Assembly (NCBI GenBank): GCA_032622095.1
Contig: CP136066.1
Location: 97,859,319 to 97,923,318 of the forward strand
DNA from: Siphonodentalium dalli
Taxonomy: Eukaryota; Mollusca; Scaphopoda; Gadilida; Siphonodentaliidae
Direction of reading: 5' to 3'
DNA: 64,000 bases
Both the position numbers and the translations under genes were made by a program. The stretch's first letter is position 1, and each line of letters begins with the position of its first letter. The notes beneath the pieces were generated by a model that did not search any database, was not told the DNA's origin, and saw nothing but the letters and a program-made list of their open reading frames with translations. Below, in pieces: positions 22,531-32,473 of the stretch.

Positions 22531-24670
22531 TCGGGATGCTAATTTCTGATTCAACGCTCACCGTTCCTGGCCAATTGTACGCTTTGTTCGCAAAAGTAAT
22601 ATCTAAATGTTGCAATATTAATGAAGGGGAGATGCTAACCTTTCGAATGATGTATAATATGTATTTTTACATAGCGTAAAACGCGAGTAATATGCGCTTA
22701 TATTTCTGTTCCTGATTCCTGTTAGTCGGATATTTTCCAGTTTTTAGCTAATTTCTTATTCAACGCTCGCCGTTCCTGGCCAATTGTACGCTTTGTTCGC
22801 AACATTGGTGTCTAAATAGTGCAAATTAATGAAGGGAATATGCTAACCTTTCGAATGATGTATAATATGTATTTTTACATAGCGTAAAACGCGAGATATG
22901 TGAGCTTATATCTCTGTTCCTGATTCCTGTTAGTCGGATTTTTCCCAGTTTTTAGCTAATTTCTTATTCAACACTCGCCGTTCCTGGCCAAATATACGCT
23001 TTGTTCGCAATATTAGTGTCTAAATGTTGCAATATTAATGAAGGGGGTATGCTAACCTTTCGAATGATGTATAATATGTATTTTTACATAGCGTAAAACG
23101 CGAGAAATATGAGCTTATATCTCTGTTCCTGATTCCTGTTAGTCGGATTTTTTTCAGTTTTTAGCTAATTTCTTATTCAACGCTCGTCGTTCCTGGCCAA
23201 GTGTACGCTTTGTTCGCAATATTAGTGTCTAAATGTTGCAATATTAATGAAGGGGATATGCTAGCCTTTCGAATGATGTATAATATGTATTTTTACATAG
23301 CTTAAAACGCGAGAAATGTGAGCTTATATCTCTGTTCTTGATTCCTGTTAGTCGGATTTTTTCCAGTTTTTAGCTAATTTCTTATTCAACGCTCGCCGTT
23401 CCTGGCCAATTGTACGCATTTTTCGCAACATTGGTGTCTAAATGGTGCAATATTAATGAAGGGGAGATGCTAACCTTTCGAATGATGTATAATATGTATT
23501 TTTACATAGCGTAAAACGCGAGTAATATGCGCTTATATTTCTGTTCCTGATTCCTGTTAGTCGGATATTTTCCAGTTTTTAGCTAATTTCTTATTCAACG
23601 CTCGCCGTTCCTGGCAAATTGTACGCTTTGTTCGCAACATTGGTGTCTAAATGGTGCAATATTAATGAAGGGAATATGCTAACCTTTCGAATGATGTATA
23701 ATATGTATTTTTACATAGCGTAAAACGCGAGATATGTGAGCTTATATCTCTGTTCCTGATTCCTGTTAGTCGGATTTTCCCCAGTTTTTAGCTAATTTCT
23801 TATTCAACACTCGCCGTTCCTGGCCAAATATACGCTTTGTTCGCAATATTAGTGTCTAAATGTTGCAATATTAATGAAGGGGATATGCTAACCTTTCGAA
23901 TGATGTATAATATGTATTTTTACATAGCTTAAAACGCGAGAAATGTGAGCTTATATCTCTGTTCTTGATTCCTGTTAGTCGGATTTTTTCCAGTTTTTAG
24001 CTAATTTCTTATTCAACGCTCGCCGTTCCTGGCCAATTGTACGCATTGTTCGCAACATTGGTGTCTAAATGGTGCAATATTAATGAAGGGAAGATGCTAA
24101 CCTTTCGAATGATGTATAATATGTATTTTTACATAGCGTAAAACGCGAGAAATGTGAGCTTATATCTCTGTTCCTGATTCCTGTTAGTCGGTTTTTTTTC
24201 CAGTTTTTAGCTAATTTCTTATTCAACGCTCGCCGTTCCTGGCCAAATGTACGCTTTGTTCGCAATATTAGTGTCTAAATGTTGGAATATTAATGAACGG
24301 GGTATGCTAACCGTTCGAATGATGTATAATATGTATCGTTACATAGCGCAAAACGCGAGAAATGTTAGCTTATATCTCTGTTCCTGATTCCCGGTACTCG
24401 GATTTTTTCGTTTTTAGCTAATTTCTTATTCAACGCTCGCCGTTCCTGGCCAAGTGTACGCTTTGTTCGCAATATTAGTGTCTAAATGTTGCACTATTAA
24501 TGAAGGGGCTATGCTAACCTTTCGAATGATGTATAATATGTATCGTTACATAGAGCAAAACGCGAGAAATGTGAGCTTATATCTCTGTTCCTCGTTCCTG
24601 TTACTCGAAATAGTCATTCTGTTACTCGGAACTCGTTCCTGTTTCTCGTTCCGTTCCTGTTACTCGAAAT
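22530..24670 (+). repeat. 208-bp satellite, array B with higher-order pattern
   Basis: About ten direct copies. Variants recur in blocks: the GAGTAATATGCGC variant at 22684 and 23519, and the GCGAGATATGTGAGC variant at 22891 and 23727, both about 835 bp apart (four units). The CTTAAAACGCGAG variant occurs at 23299 and 23927, three units apart, so one unit is missing in the second block. This is the pattern expected from unequal crossing-over. Confidence 0.9.
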
Positions 24671-24856
24671 AGTCAATCCCCTATTTGAATATGACCTTAT
24701 GCGCTCACTGCACATGGAGGATATGATCCTCGAAATCTCATTCTGCAAATGCCGATTCCGTTGCGAGTTTTTCCGCTTGTCGACCGAGCAATTTTCAAAT
24801 TACCGGCCGAAAAACTTACAAAGATAGCTATAAGATAAGTTTACTAACATATTATG

Positions 24857-25329
24857 TTAAAGGTACTCAATCCGAACAGAGGGTCCCCATCTCAACAGAT
24901 TCCAACAACAACAATCCAATCAGAGGGTTCTTTGGCTTTGGGGTAAAAAATATTTGATTCGAGTCGAGGAACCCATCAAACAAAGCTCAGAGTTATTAGA
25001 TATTGATTTTTGAAATTTGTTATATTCTCGAGATGAGTACTAATAATTGCCGTCAATTTCGTAACATGCTCGAGATGTGTACACCAAAACACTTTCAAAC
25101 AGACAAGGATGGATAACTCTAAAATCAACTGGTAATAATAACGCAATTTTGACTGAGTTCTGGGCCAGAAAGTATTCCCGATAATGAAAAATAATAGATT
25201 TATAAAATCCATATCTAACAAATCTGAGCTTTGATGGGTGACTTCCTCGACTCGAATAAAATATTTTAAACCCCCCGAAGCCATTGAAATAGTAATTGAG
25301 AGAAGTTTTATCGGATTGAGTACCTTTAA
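24857..25329 (-). mobile_element. MITE-A copy 2 inside Rep-C
   Basis: TTAA at 24857-24860 and 25326-25329, with AGGTACTCAATCCGA ends. The internal halves are swapped relative to 6832-7318, which fits reverse orientation. In Rep-C copy 1 the corresponding site reads GTGTTAACGTTTACC on the minus strand, an uninterrupted TTAA. Confidence 0.9.
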
Positions 25330-25451
25330 TATTTACATCTATAGCTTCAACCGGGACATATTCTCCGATCATTTTGTTGCCGAAAAAAGCCAGCAAAATG
25401 TTGTAATCGGTGATTTATGTTTTCGCTCCGATTCCCGCCCTGTATGTTCCG

Positions 25452-25708
25452 TACACCCAGATAGCCACCGACGTCGGCCCGACGTCGGCAGCGACGTCAG
25501 TCCGACGTCGGTCCGACGTCGGTCCGACGGTCGGCGTGGCCGTCGGCAGTCGACGTCGGCATATGGTCGGCAGCCGACGCCATGCCGACCGCCGTCGGGT
25601 CGATGTCATTTGCCGACGTCGGTCCGACGGTCGGCGTGGCCGTCGGCTATGACTTCGGCAGTCGATGTCGGCATATGGTCAGCAGCCGACGCCATGTCGA
25701 CCACGCGT
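25452..25708. repeat. CpG-rich GACGTCGG minisatellite insertion
   Basis: Dense CCGACGTCGG-type palindromic words. A block of about 105 bp with GGTCGGCGTGGCCGTCGG and CAGCCGACGCCATG is present twice (about 25520-25590 and 25625-25700). It interrupts Rep-C between TATGTTCCGT and TTGTCGCCC. Much more GC- and CpG-rich than its surroundings. Confidence 0.85.
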
Positions 25709-26283
25709 TGTCGCCCAAGTAAGTTCAATTTTCCCCCGAGCAATGCTTTTTAGATATCGACCAGAAACGTCCAGTTTTCTAACGATAAAATCTCCATGGG
25801 ACGGCCCTTATAGCTTTTGTCTTCAAAACGATGACGAAAATATTAAAGGGGCATGCAATCAGACTCTTTGTCAGTACATTTTCGGATAATGTTATCAATA
25901 TCTTCATTTTCCTGATATAAACAGTATTCGTCGTTGAAAACATTAATTACCAGTTTCGCGCCGGAAGTCGCACCTTTTGGGTCGTTCCACACCAGGCGCG
26001 AGAGAGTGATTATAACGGCCGTTTTCTGACGTCCGTAGCAGTTCAAAAGCGCGATTTTTATGTTCACACCGCAAGCGACCGAATCGCTGACCACGAGGCG
26101 ATCATAGCAGTGATTTTATGCTTCACCGAATTCTCGCTTTGTTGCAAACCAGCGAGATAATTGGACCGCTCTCAAATAGGGTGTTTATCCGACCGTATTT
26201 GTTCTATTTGAGGACGAAACACTCATTTGTCGCCGCGATAATGGAGGACTTTAGCGAGAGGCTAATAATCGAAGTACAACGCC

Positions 26284-26391
26284 ATGTGTGTCTGTATGAC
26301 ACGTGTGTGTGTCTGTGTGACTGTGTGTGTCTGTATGACTGTATGAATGTATGTATGCCATGTGTGTCTGTATGACTGTATGTCTCTATGA
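26284..26391. repeat. GTGTGTCTGTATGACT short tandem repeat
   Basis: A degenerate TGTCTGTATGAC / TGTGTGTC repeat within Harb-3. Confidence 0.85.
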
Positions 26392-26653
26392 CCAAATAAT
26401 TAAACCATTTATTTTTGTGATTTTTCGTGACTGAAATTCCACGTACCTTAGATTACTATACTCAGTTTATTCCTTGTAAAGAACTAAAATAATGGACCGT
26501 TTAATCTGCTCCATTGGTTGGTGAATTATATTTTGATATAATCAGGGGAAATGATAAAGAATATAACGAGGCTAGTTCATTCCAAAGGACGTTGCGTTAA
26601 ACATGGGACAATGCATTCATCAACTAATAATAATCGCGTATTACCGGGTGGTG

Positions 26654-27292
26654 CACTCTTATAACTAATGTGTAGAAACGATTACACATCAAATGTGTAA
26701 ACCCGGTTCAGTTTCATAGTCTGCTACATGACGGCGATATTGTTTGAGTATATTTTTTGGAATACAATCTACAGCGATCGTAGACAAGGAATGTAAGTTC
26801 AGAATTCCGACTTGTGAGTATATATATATAGTATTAATGATATATGAGGATTTATTTGTTAAAACTTTCATGAAGAATACTACTCTTACTCTTGTTTATA
26901 TGATTGTTGTAATACGTTAATACTAATCACGTGCAACCATGCCACGACCCTGGTTTGTTCATTTAAAACGAAAACTCACACGACAGAGCAACATATTACG
27001 TACCATTGTACGCCATGAAAGTTTTAACATATAAATCTCCATTTGTCATGAATACTATATACCCACAGTTCGAAATACTGAACTTACATTCTTATCTACG
27101 ATATACATGTGTAAGAATTTACACAAAATGTGTAAGACATAGGTGTTGATTTTATGCACACCAGTGTGTATAAATGTGTATAAATTGACCCATTTATTGT
27201 GTAAAATATGTTTAAGATAAAAAATGAATAATGGTTGTGTAGCAGGGCTACACATTGTGTGTAGAAACCCTACACATTAGTCATAAGAGTGT
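26654..27292. mobile_element. Inverted-repeat element nested in Harb-3
   Basis: Ends CACTCTTATAACTAATGTG and (inverted) CACTCTTATGACTAATGTG. The direct repeat GGGTGGTG lies at 26646-26653 and 27293-27300, with one extra T before the right end if the repeat is 8 bp. Words like TGTGTA and TACACAT are scattered near the right end. An 8-bp duplication suggests a hAT-like element. No coding region. Confidence 0.75.
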
Positions 27293-27601
27293 GGGTGGTG
27301 ATATCCCCCATGCAGTCACCTGAGTCCTGACTCACCTGAAATTAGCGTACACACAGAATAATAACCTGACTATCGCGCGCGACGAAACGTTTCAATCGCT
27401 TGCGGTGTGAACATAAAAATCGCGCGCTTTGAACTGCTACGGGCGTCAGAAAACGGCCGTTATAATCGCCCGCTCGCGCCCGGTGTGGAACGACCCTTAC
27501 TTTGCAATTGCGCTTAGCAACAGCCATAGGTCAGTACGGTATATCGAATAAAAGGGGGCAAATAATCAACGATGATATATATACAAGAGGTTAACTATTA
27601 T

Positions 27602-27739
27602 GGCTTTTGACTGAAAACGAGATTTATCATGAGTCGGTACAAGCAAATACCAATTTTCCACGAGCGGCTTGCCGCGAATGGAAAATCGATATTTGCTTGT
27701 AGGCCTAACCGCGAATGATAATGTGTTCAGTCAAAGGCC
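27602..27739. repeat. 138-bp hairpin element
   Basis: Two arms of about 66 bp around a 4-bp loop. The left arm runs from GGCTTTTGACTGAA to ATTTTCCACGAGCGG; the right arm is its imperfect reverse complement, ending TTCAGTCAAAGGCC. It lies in the part of Rep-C copy 2 that is missing from copy 1. Confidence 0.8.
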
Positions 27740-27766
27740 GTAGGTTTCCTTTATATTATTGTTGTC

Positions 27767-28019
27767 AGGCGATGGTTTTGCCGAATTAAATATAGACGAA
27801 AACGAATCAGCTGATCCCCAACTGAATGACTCGTCTCTGGCTCATAGAAAAAAAACACTACACGAAGCTCGATATCGCTCTGTAACGTGCATTCCCATCA
27901 GAGATCAGTACCATAGACTAAAATCTATGTCAGTGCGGACTATCACCATCTTAAAAGTAGATGACGCCATTTGCGTCATCGATAACAACGTAATGAACGC
28001 TAATACGAAAAGCAAATAA
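27767..28019 (+). other. Candidate terminal exon, protein unknown
   Basis: An open frame follows a good acceptor-like sequence (TTTATATTATTGTTGTCAG ending at 27768). It starts about GDGFAELNIDENESADPQ and includes ITILKVDDAICVIDN before a TAA at 28017-28019. It is in the interior of Rep-C, so it may be the last coding piece of an old transposon. No family recognised. Confidence 0.25.
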
Positions 28020-28149
28020 CCCCAACATATTCCCCGATACAGTTACTAAATTGCTGTAGATTAAGGTAGTAGTACCTCCACTGAATAATGTTACATGCGC
28101 ACATTATTTTGTGTATATAATGTACATGTATGGGAAGCCAACTTGACAT

Positions 28150-28740
28150 TTAATAAATATTTAAGCTTAAGCGCAATAAGGTATCTCTAATTGAGCTTAA
28201 GTGTAATAAGAATATTCCTTATTGCGATTAAGCGCAATTAGAGATTCCTTATTGCACATGCCAAAGCGAAAAATGAGATTTTCTCTTATTGCCCTTAAGT
28301 GCAATTATATATTCTTTATTGCGCTTAAGCAAAATAAGGTCTTCTTTTATTGCGCTTCTTTTATTTCTTATTGAGCTTAAGCGAAATAAGACAATCCTTA
28401 TTGATCACCCCTCTGCAAATAGTAGAACCCGAATAGGCCTTCATGTGGACAGTCACCAGGTCACCAATAAATTCCTCCTATTGTACTATGGAATACACCA
28501 TTTAAATTACAGGGAGTTTATGTAATGTAGCTAATTGCGCTTAAGCGCAATAAGGAAGATTTTTAATTGCATATAAGCACAATTAGCTCTTATTGCACTT
28601 AAGCACAATAAGAATATACATTATTGCGATTAAGTGCAATTAGAGACTTCTTTTTGCGCTTAAGCGCAATAAGATATTCCTTATTGCGCTTAAAACGCAA
28701 TAAATTATTCATTATAGCGCTTAAGCCCAATTAGATATTA
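28150..28740. repeat. Cluster of GCGCTTAAGCGC-centred palindromes
   Basis: More than a dozen copies of a palindrome whose half site is TTATTGCGCTT, spaced mostly about 30 bp apart. There are two blocks (about 28155-28410 and 28530-28740) separated by about 120 bp of ordinary sequence. Many copies have one changed half. No coding region. Confidence 0.9.
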
Positions 28741-28744
28741 TCTT

Positions 28745-29360
28745 ATCATGCATAATCCGAATTAACGCTCGCAAATTACTATTTCCTTGGTTTCGGTGGT
28801 CAACAATATTTGAATAGAGTCGAGGAACCCACCCATCAAAGTTCAGAGTGATCAGATATCGATTTTTGAAATCTATTATTTTTCACCACCGATAATGTTT
28901 AGTGGCCAAGTAAAAGGTCAACGAGAAGGCAGTCTCGGGCCAAATTGCGGATGAAGATGGATCACTCTAAGGCTCTCTAAAATCAAGTGTCTTTTTTGTG
29001 TCAGATAATTGACAAACCGCCAAAATTTCGGTGAACAAAATGTTGATAAAAACAGGTTTTGGGCCATTTTGTACTACAGTTGTCCGTGGTTAGCATTATT
29101 TTTCGGCAATTAATCGATTCTGATAACTGGAGCCGCATTAAAAAAAAAACGTTGTTATTGGAATCTGATGATATGGGGACCATCGAATAGGATGATGATG
29201 ATGATGATTGTTTATTTGTATAATATTTACAAGCTTATGACAATGGTGATAATAAACAAACAAAAATGATATTATACAGGAGCGACATGGCCCAGATGGG
29301 CCGTCTTCCTGTCGCCCCTACGTATATAAACATGAAGTGGCATTGAGTACCTTTTTAGCT
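28745..29360 (+). mobile_element. MITE-A subfamily b relic, split by a LINE tail
   Basis: It matches 43128-43585: AATCCGAATTAACGCTCGCAA at the left and ATATGGGGACCATCGAAT near the right. The left TTAA-AGGTACTC is lost. The right terminus ATTGAGTACCTTTT lies at 29342-29360, beyond the LINE tail, showing the tail inserted into this copy. Confidence 0.8.
29190..29341 (-). mobile_element. Short LINE 3' end with CAT repeat tail
   Basis: On the minus strand about 130 bp of 3' sequence, with GGGGCGACAGGAAGACGGCC and GCCATGTCGCTCC, ends in a (CAT)n tail (the GAT run at 29190-29208). A very short 5'-truncated insertion. No coding sequence is left. Confidence 0.7.
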
Positions 29361-29507
29361 CAATTATTTATTAAATGTCAATTTGGCTTCCGATATAGTT
29401 ATACATGTACATGTTGGTCTTTTTAATAAAGTACCTCAAGATATTACGGGCAAATTTAAAAAAAGTATCGCATCAAAGTCAACACCAGTGACGTATGGAG
29501 GACCAAA

Positions 29508-29575
29508 AGGGTAATAATTCTAACTTACTATTTTAAGTCTAACATAATATTTTAATTCTAATATTTTAATGCAAA
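29508..29575. repeat. AT-rich 20-bp minisatellite, left part
   Basis: Units like ATATTTTAATTCTAACTTA. The array continues at 31243 after the Harb-1 insertion. Confidence 0.8.
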
Positions 29576-29893
29576 GGGCGCGTACACATGGCCAGCAAGA
29601 AAATATCAGGTATGCCCCATGTGACTTACTTGACCAATGAAATAAATAATACCGGAAAATATCCGACGAAGGCAGCGCGCTGATATTGTATCGCCAATTG
29701 GTGATATGTGTTCACCTTGATAGGTGGCCATCAGTATCCGCTAACTAATCTCTCAGGGATATGATCGTAAAAATTCAAGCACTCGAGTTATGATCCATCA
29801 ATAGTATCGTCTGTTTCAACATCCTACGTATTTCCATTTTACATTGGTTGTCAGAACCGCTGATGTATTATATATACATGTATATACGTGTGT

Positions 29894-30888
29894 ACAGAGA
29901 CGCGACGACAGGGGGGGGGGGCTTGGGGTCAATATTTTCAACAGTTGGACATTTCATACGTGCCAAAACATTAGTTTGAAATTTCACACCAACAATAGGT
30001 TGAAAATGTTCTTGTAGTTTGATTTTCAAAAAGTTTCTTGGGGGAATTAATTGTTTTTGGACCAATATTTGCATATTTTCCTATTTTTGGTAAAAATTTT
30101 GGTCTGAAATGGTCATCAGTTGGAAACTTTCCAACCTCAGTGGGGTGACAGGTTGGAAATTTCCAACACTTTGAAGCTTGTGTCCTGGTCCCTCCCCCGT
30201 GGCCGGTCAAAAGTCAAAAACTGCTAGTTAATTTAAGAAAACAATATTGTCATACATTTGGTCAACATAGTCATTGGAATTGTCATCAGATGTAAATTTT
30301 CCAACCTAAGTGGGGTGTCAGGTTTGAAATTTCCAACTCTAGGAATGATTGAGGCTAGTCTAGATGGTAGGATTGTACGGCAGCGTAGAACCGCCACCTC
30401 CTCTTTTGTTACTAACTTGATTAAACAAGTTACTAACTTGTTTAATCAAGTTAGCTAACTTGTTTAATCAAGTTAGATAGCTTGTTTAATCAAGTTAGCT
30501 AACTTGATTAAACAAGTTACTAACTTGTTTTAACAAGTTAGCTAACTTGATTAATCAAGTTAGCTAACTGGATTAAACAAGTTAGTAACTTGTTTAAACA
30601 AGTTAGCTAACTTGATTAAACAAGTTAGTAACTTGTTTAAACAAGTTAGTAACAAAAGAGGAGGTGGCGGTTCTACGCTGCCGTAGGATTGTGTGATTTT
30701 CTTGTTCAGATTACAAAATGTTCGCACACCGGGCCGAACCATGGTCTAATATTAGGCCTAAGAGCACTGATGTGCAAGGGGGTGCAAATGGAATTATGGA
30801 AAACTTGTGTTTGGTCTGATTCTGATTCAAGGGGGGGGGGTGCAGTTAGAATTTCCCAATGTGGACACCCCCGAACGGAAACCCTCTG
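29894..30888 (+). mobile_element. MITE-B copy 3 inside Harb-1
   Basis: It starts CAGAGACGCGACGACAGG and follows copy 1. The right end stops at AACCCTCT, so the last dozen bases of the terminus are missing. It is interrupted by a foldback element at 30377-30684. G-runs at 29911-29921 and 30831-30840. Confidence 0.85.
30377..30684. mobile_element. 308-bp foldback element inside MITE-B
   Basis: Perfect inverted ends of at least 43 bp, starting ACGGCAGCGTAGAACCGCC, enclose about 220 bp of a 22-bp unit that is itself nearly palindromic (ACTTGTTTAATCAAGTTAGC). The 8-bp direct repeat AGGATTGT flanks it (30369-30376, 30685-30692). MITE-B copy 1 has a single uninterrupted GCTAGGATTTTGCGATTTTC at this place. 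Confidence 0.95.
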
Positions 30889-31242
30889 CGTGTATGGGGA
30901 TGCTTTATAATTTGGTACCTCACATGCCTTGATTTAGTTGTTTTACTTAATTTGGACTGTATGCATAGATGGCGCGTTCCTTTCTCGTTAAAATAGTTGG
31001 CATTTTAAATTTTCCATAACACTTTATAACTCTATGAATATTCGATATGGACTATAGGTTGTTTGTCCGCAGTAATTCACTTCAACAAACACGACTAACA
31101 CTAGTCACATTGAGCTCAATCAACGTCAACTAACCCGCCGCTTTCTCACGGGCGTAATCTTTGCAGCAAGAAAATATCAGAGTACAATTGTACCTGATAT
31201 TTTCTTGCAGATATTTTCTTGCAGCTTCATCTGTACGCGCCC

Positions 31243-31350
31243 TAAGTTTATATTTTAACTCTAACTTAATATTTTAACTCTAACTTAATATTTCAATTCT
31301 AAGTTAATATTTTAATTCTAATATTTCAATTTTAACTCAACATTTTAACT
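31243..31350. repeat. AT-rich 20-bp minisatellite, right part
   Basis: A continuation of the 29508 array: TAACTCTAACTTAATATTT and variants. Confidence 0.8.
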
Positions 31351-32473
31351 CTGACAATTTGTATTTTTGCATTCCGGTAAATTTGCCATTCGTAAAACTA
31401 CTTCGTACTCAACAGACTTTCAAATAATGGGAAAATTGTTACCTTATTCTTCGACTCGGAGACTAACAACAACATTTTGGGTACAGTATCCCTTTAATAT
31501 TTTTATTTCAATGTTTTAATTGTAGCTTCAAAGTAAGAAGCTAAATACAAATCTACTACTAAAAGATATAATGTTGGAATTAAAATATTATAATTCAAAA
31601 GTTGAAATTGGAATGAACATAAAATTTATCTCAGAATTGAAATGTAAATATTAAAACAAACATAAAACGGATATATTGAGTTGGAATTGTGACCCGAATG
31701 GTCCGCGTATACATTCTATAACAATTCTATCGAAAGAGGTCGCGGAAATTGCCTATCTCGCAAGCTTTCTCAGTGTCGCTATCCTTGTCGATGCGTGATG
31801 CGGCGTTTCTGTTGGATCTTATTTGTCCCTGGGAGAACAATGATTACTGTTGTCAATAATTTGATGGTTATTTTTAAATTGCATCTATATATACAAGGGG
31901 CGTTTCAGACAGGAACATAATAATAATTATAATATAATAATAAATAATTATGTTGAGATGTATTTCAAGCCATATATGGTAGTAAAATGTTCGATTATAT
32001 CTGTTTTCAAGCATTTGCTGAATATATTTCTTTTATATAATACAGGAATGGGTCGACAAGTATTATATCATGTTATGAATTTCTACTTGATGTTCTGCAT
32101 GACGTGTAACATTATAGCATTCAACACACAACGCAGGGAATGTATCAATTGTTAGTACTTGTTCCTTAATAATATATTTCACAGTGGGGGCTATGGTACC
32201 AACTCCAGATTGCATGATTTTTTGCCATGTTTGTGAGTCGATATCTCAATAAACATTGAAATGATTACCCGCAAGAAATTTCACGATTTTAAGAGATGCC
32301 AATTAGACTTGGCTCAACAAATTGACCTATTCTATTTCAAGTATGCAATCTCGAGCTGCATGGAACCTACATTTACTGTGGAGTACCGGTGCATAATTAT
32401 TAACTAAGGAACAGGTATTATACCTAAGAAATATATTATAAACTTAATTCCCTGTCAGAACGTGAACAAATTA
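31351..32473. other. No recognisable gene or repeat
   Basis: AT-rich, with further loose TTAAAATATT words at 31500-31690. A 65-codon frame at 31958 is not supported by any family or splice signal. Confidence 0.5.

Larger units (their letters stand above)
20056..24680. mobile_element. 4.6-kb satellite-carrying foldback-type transposon
   Basis: The ends are inverted: GGGATTGACTATTTCGAG at the left (20057) and its reverse complement finishing at 24680. An 8-bp direct repeat, CTATTTGA, flanks it at 20048-20055 and 24681-24688, with one extra A at the left junction. Inside the ends lie GTAACAGGAACG-type subrepeats in opposite orientations, then an inverted left segment (to about 20394), a direct 208-bp array (20395-21530), a largely non-repetitive core, and a second array (22530-24670). 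An 8-bp duplication suggests hAT-like or foldback transposition. There is no transposase frame. Confidence 0.85.
25979..27496. mobile_element. Harb-3, Harbinger-like non-autonomous element
   Basis: Inverted ends of about 110-130 bp, beginning GGGTCGTTCCACACC and including TATAACGGCCGTTTTCTGAC and TTTTTATGTTCACACCGCAA on both arms. The flanks are TTT (left) and TTA (right); a TTA duplication with one mismatch fits PIF/Harbinger. Rep-C copies 1 and 3 read GTTTACTTTGAAATTG and TTTTACTTTGAAATTG at this point without it. No transposase. Confidence 0.8.
24712..28134 (+). repeat. Rep-C copy 2, host of nested insertions
   Basis: It starts at GGAGGATATGATCCTCG and follows the landmark order of copy 1. 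Insertions are MITE-A (24857-25329), a CpG-rich minisatellite (25452-25708) and Harb-3 (25979-27496, itself carrying another element). The stretch 27549-28020 is largely absent from copy 1; its left edge, AATCAACGATGATA, is also found in copy 3 at 53910. The last part (ATATTCCCCGATACAGTTACT onward) matches copy 1 again. Confidence 0.8.
29576..31242 (+). mobile_element. Harb-1 copy 1, Harbinger-like element
   Basis: Inverted ends GGGCGCGTACA and TGTACGCGCCC. The flanks are AAA (left) and TAA (right), a TAA duplication with one mismatch. Both ends carry GCAAGAAAATATC words. Compared with copy 2 at 59040-60227, the inner flanks match in inverted order. MITE-B copy 3 is inserted within it. No transposase. 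Confidence 0.8.

Noticed and set aside
20395-24670. CRISPR-like array
   Set aside because: Repeats of 208 bp without spacers, in a eukaryotic context; a satellite.
19884-24672. Identical peptide (MYALFAILVSKC...) encoded three times
   Set aside because: It comes from the same satellite end unit in three places and has no family or start context.
25238-25753. 171-codon open frame
   Set aside because: It lies across a MITE end and the CpG-rich minisatellite; the Arg/Ser-rich product comes from the repeat, and the opposite strand is open too.
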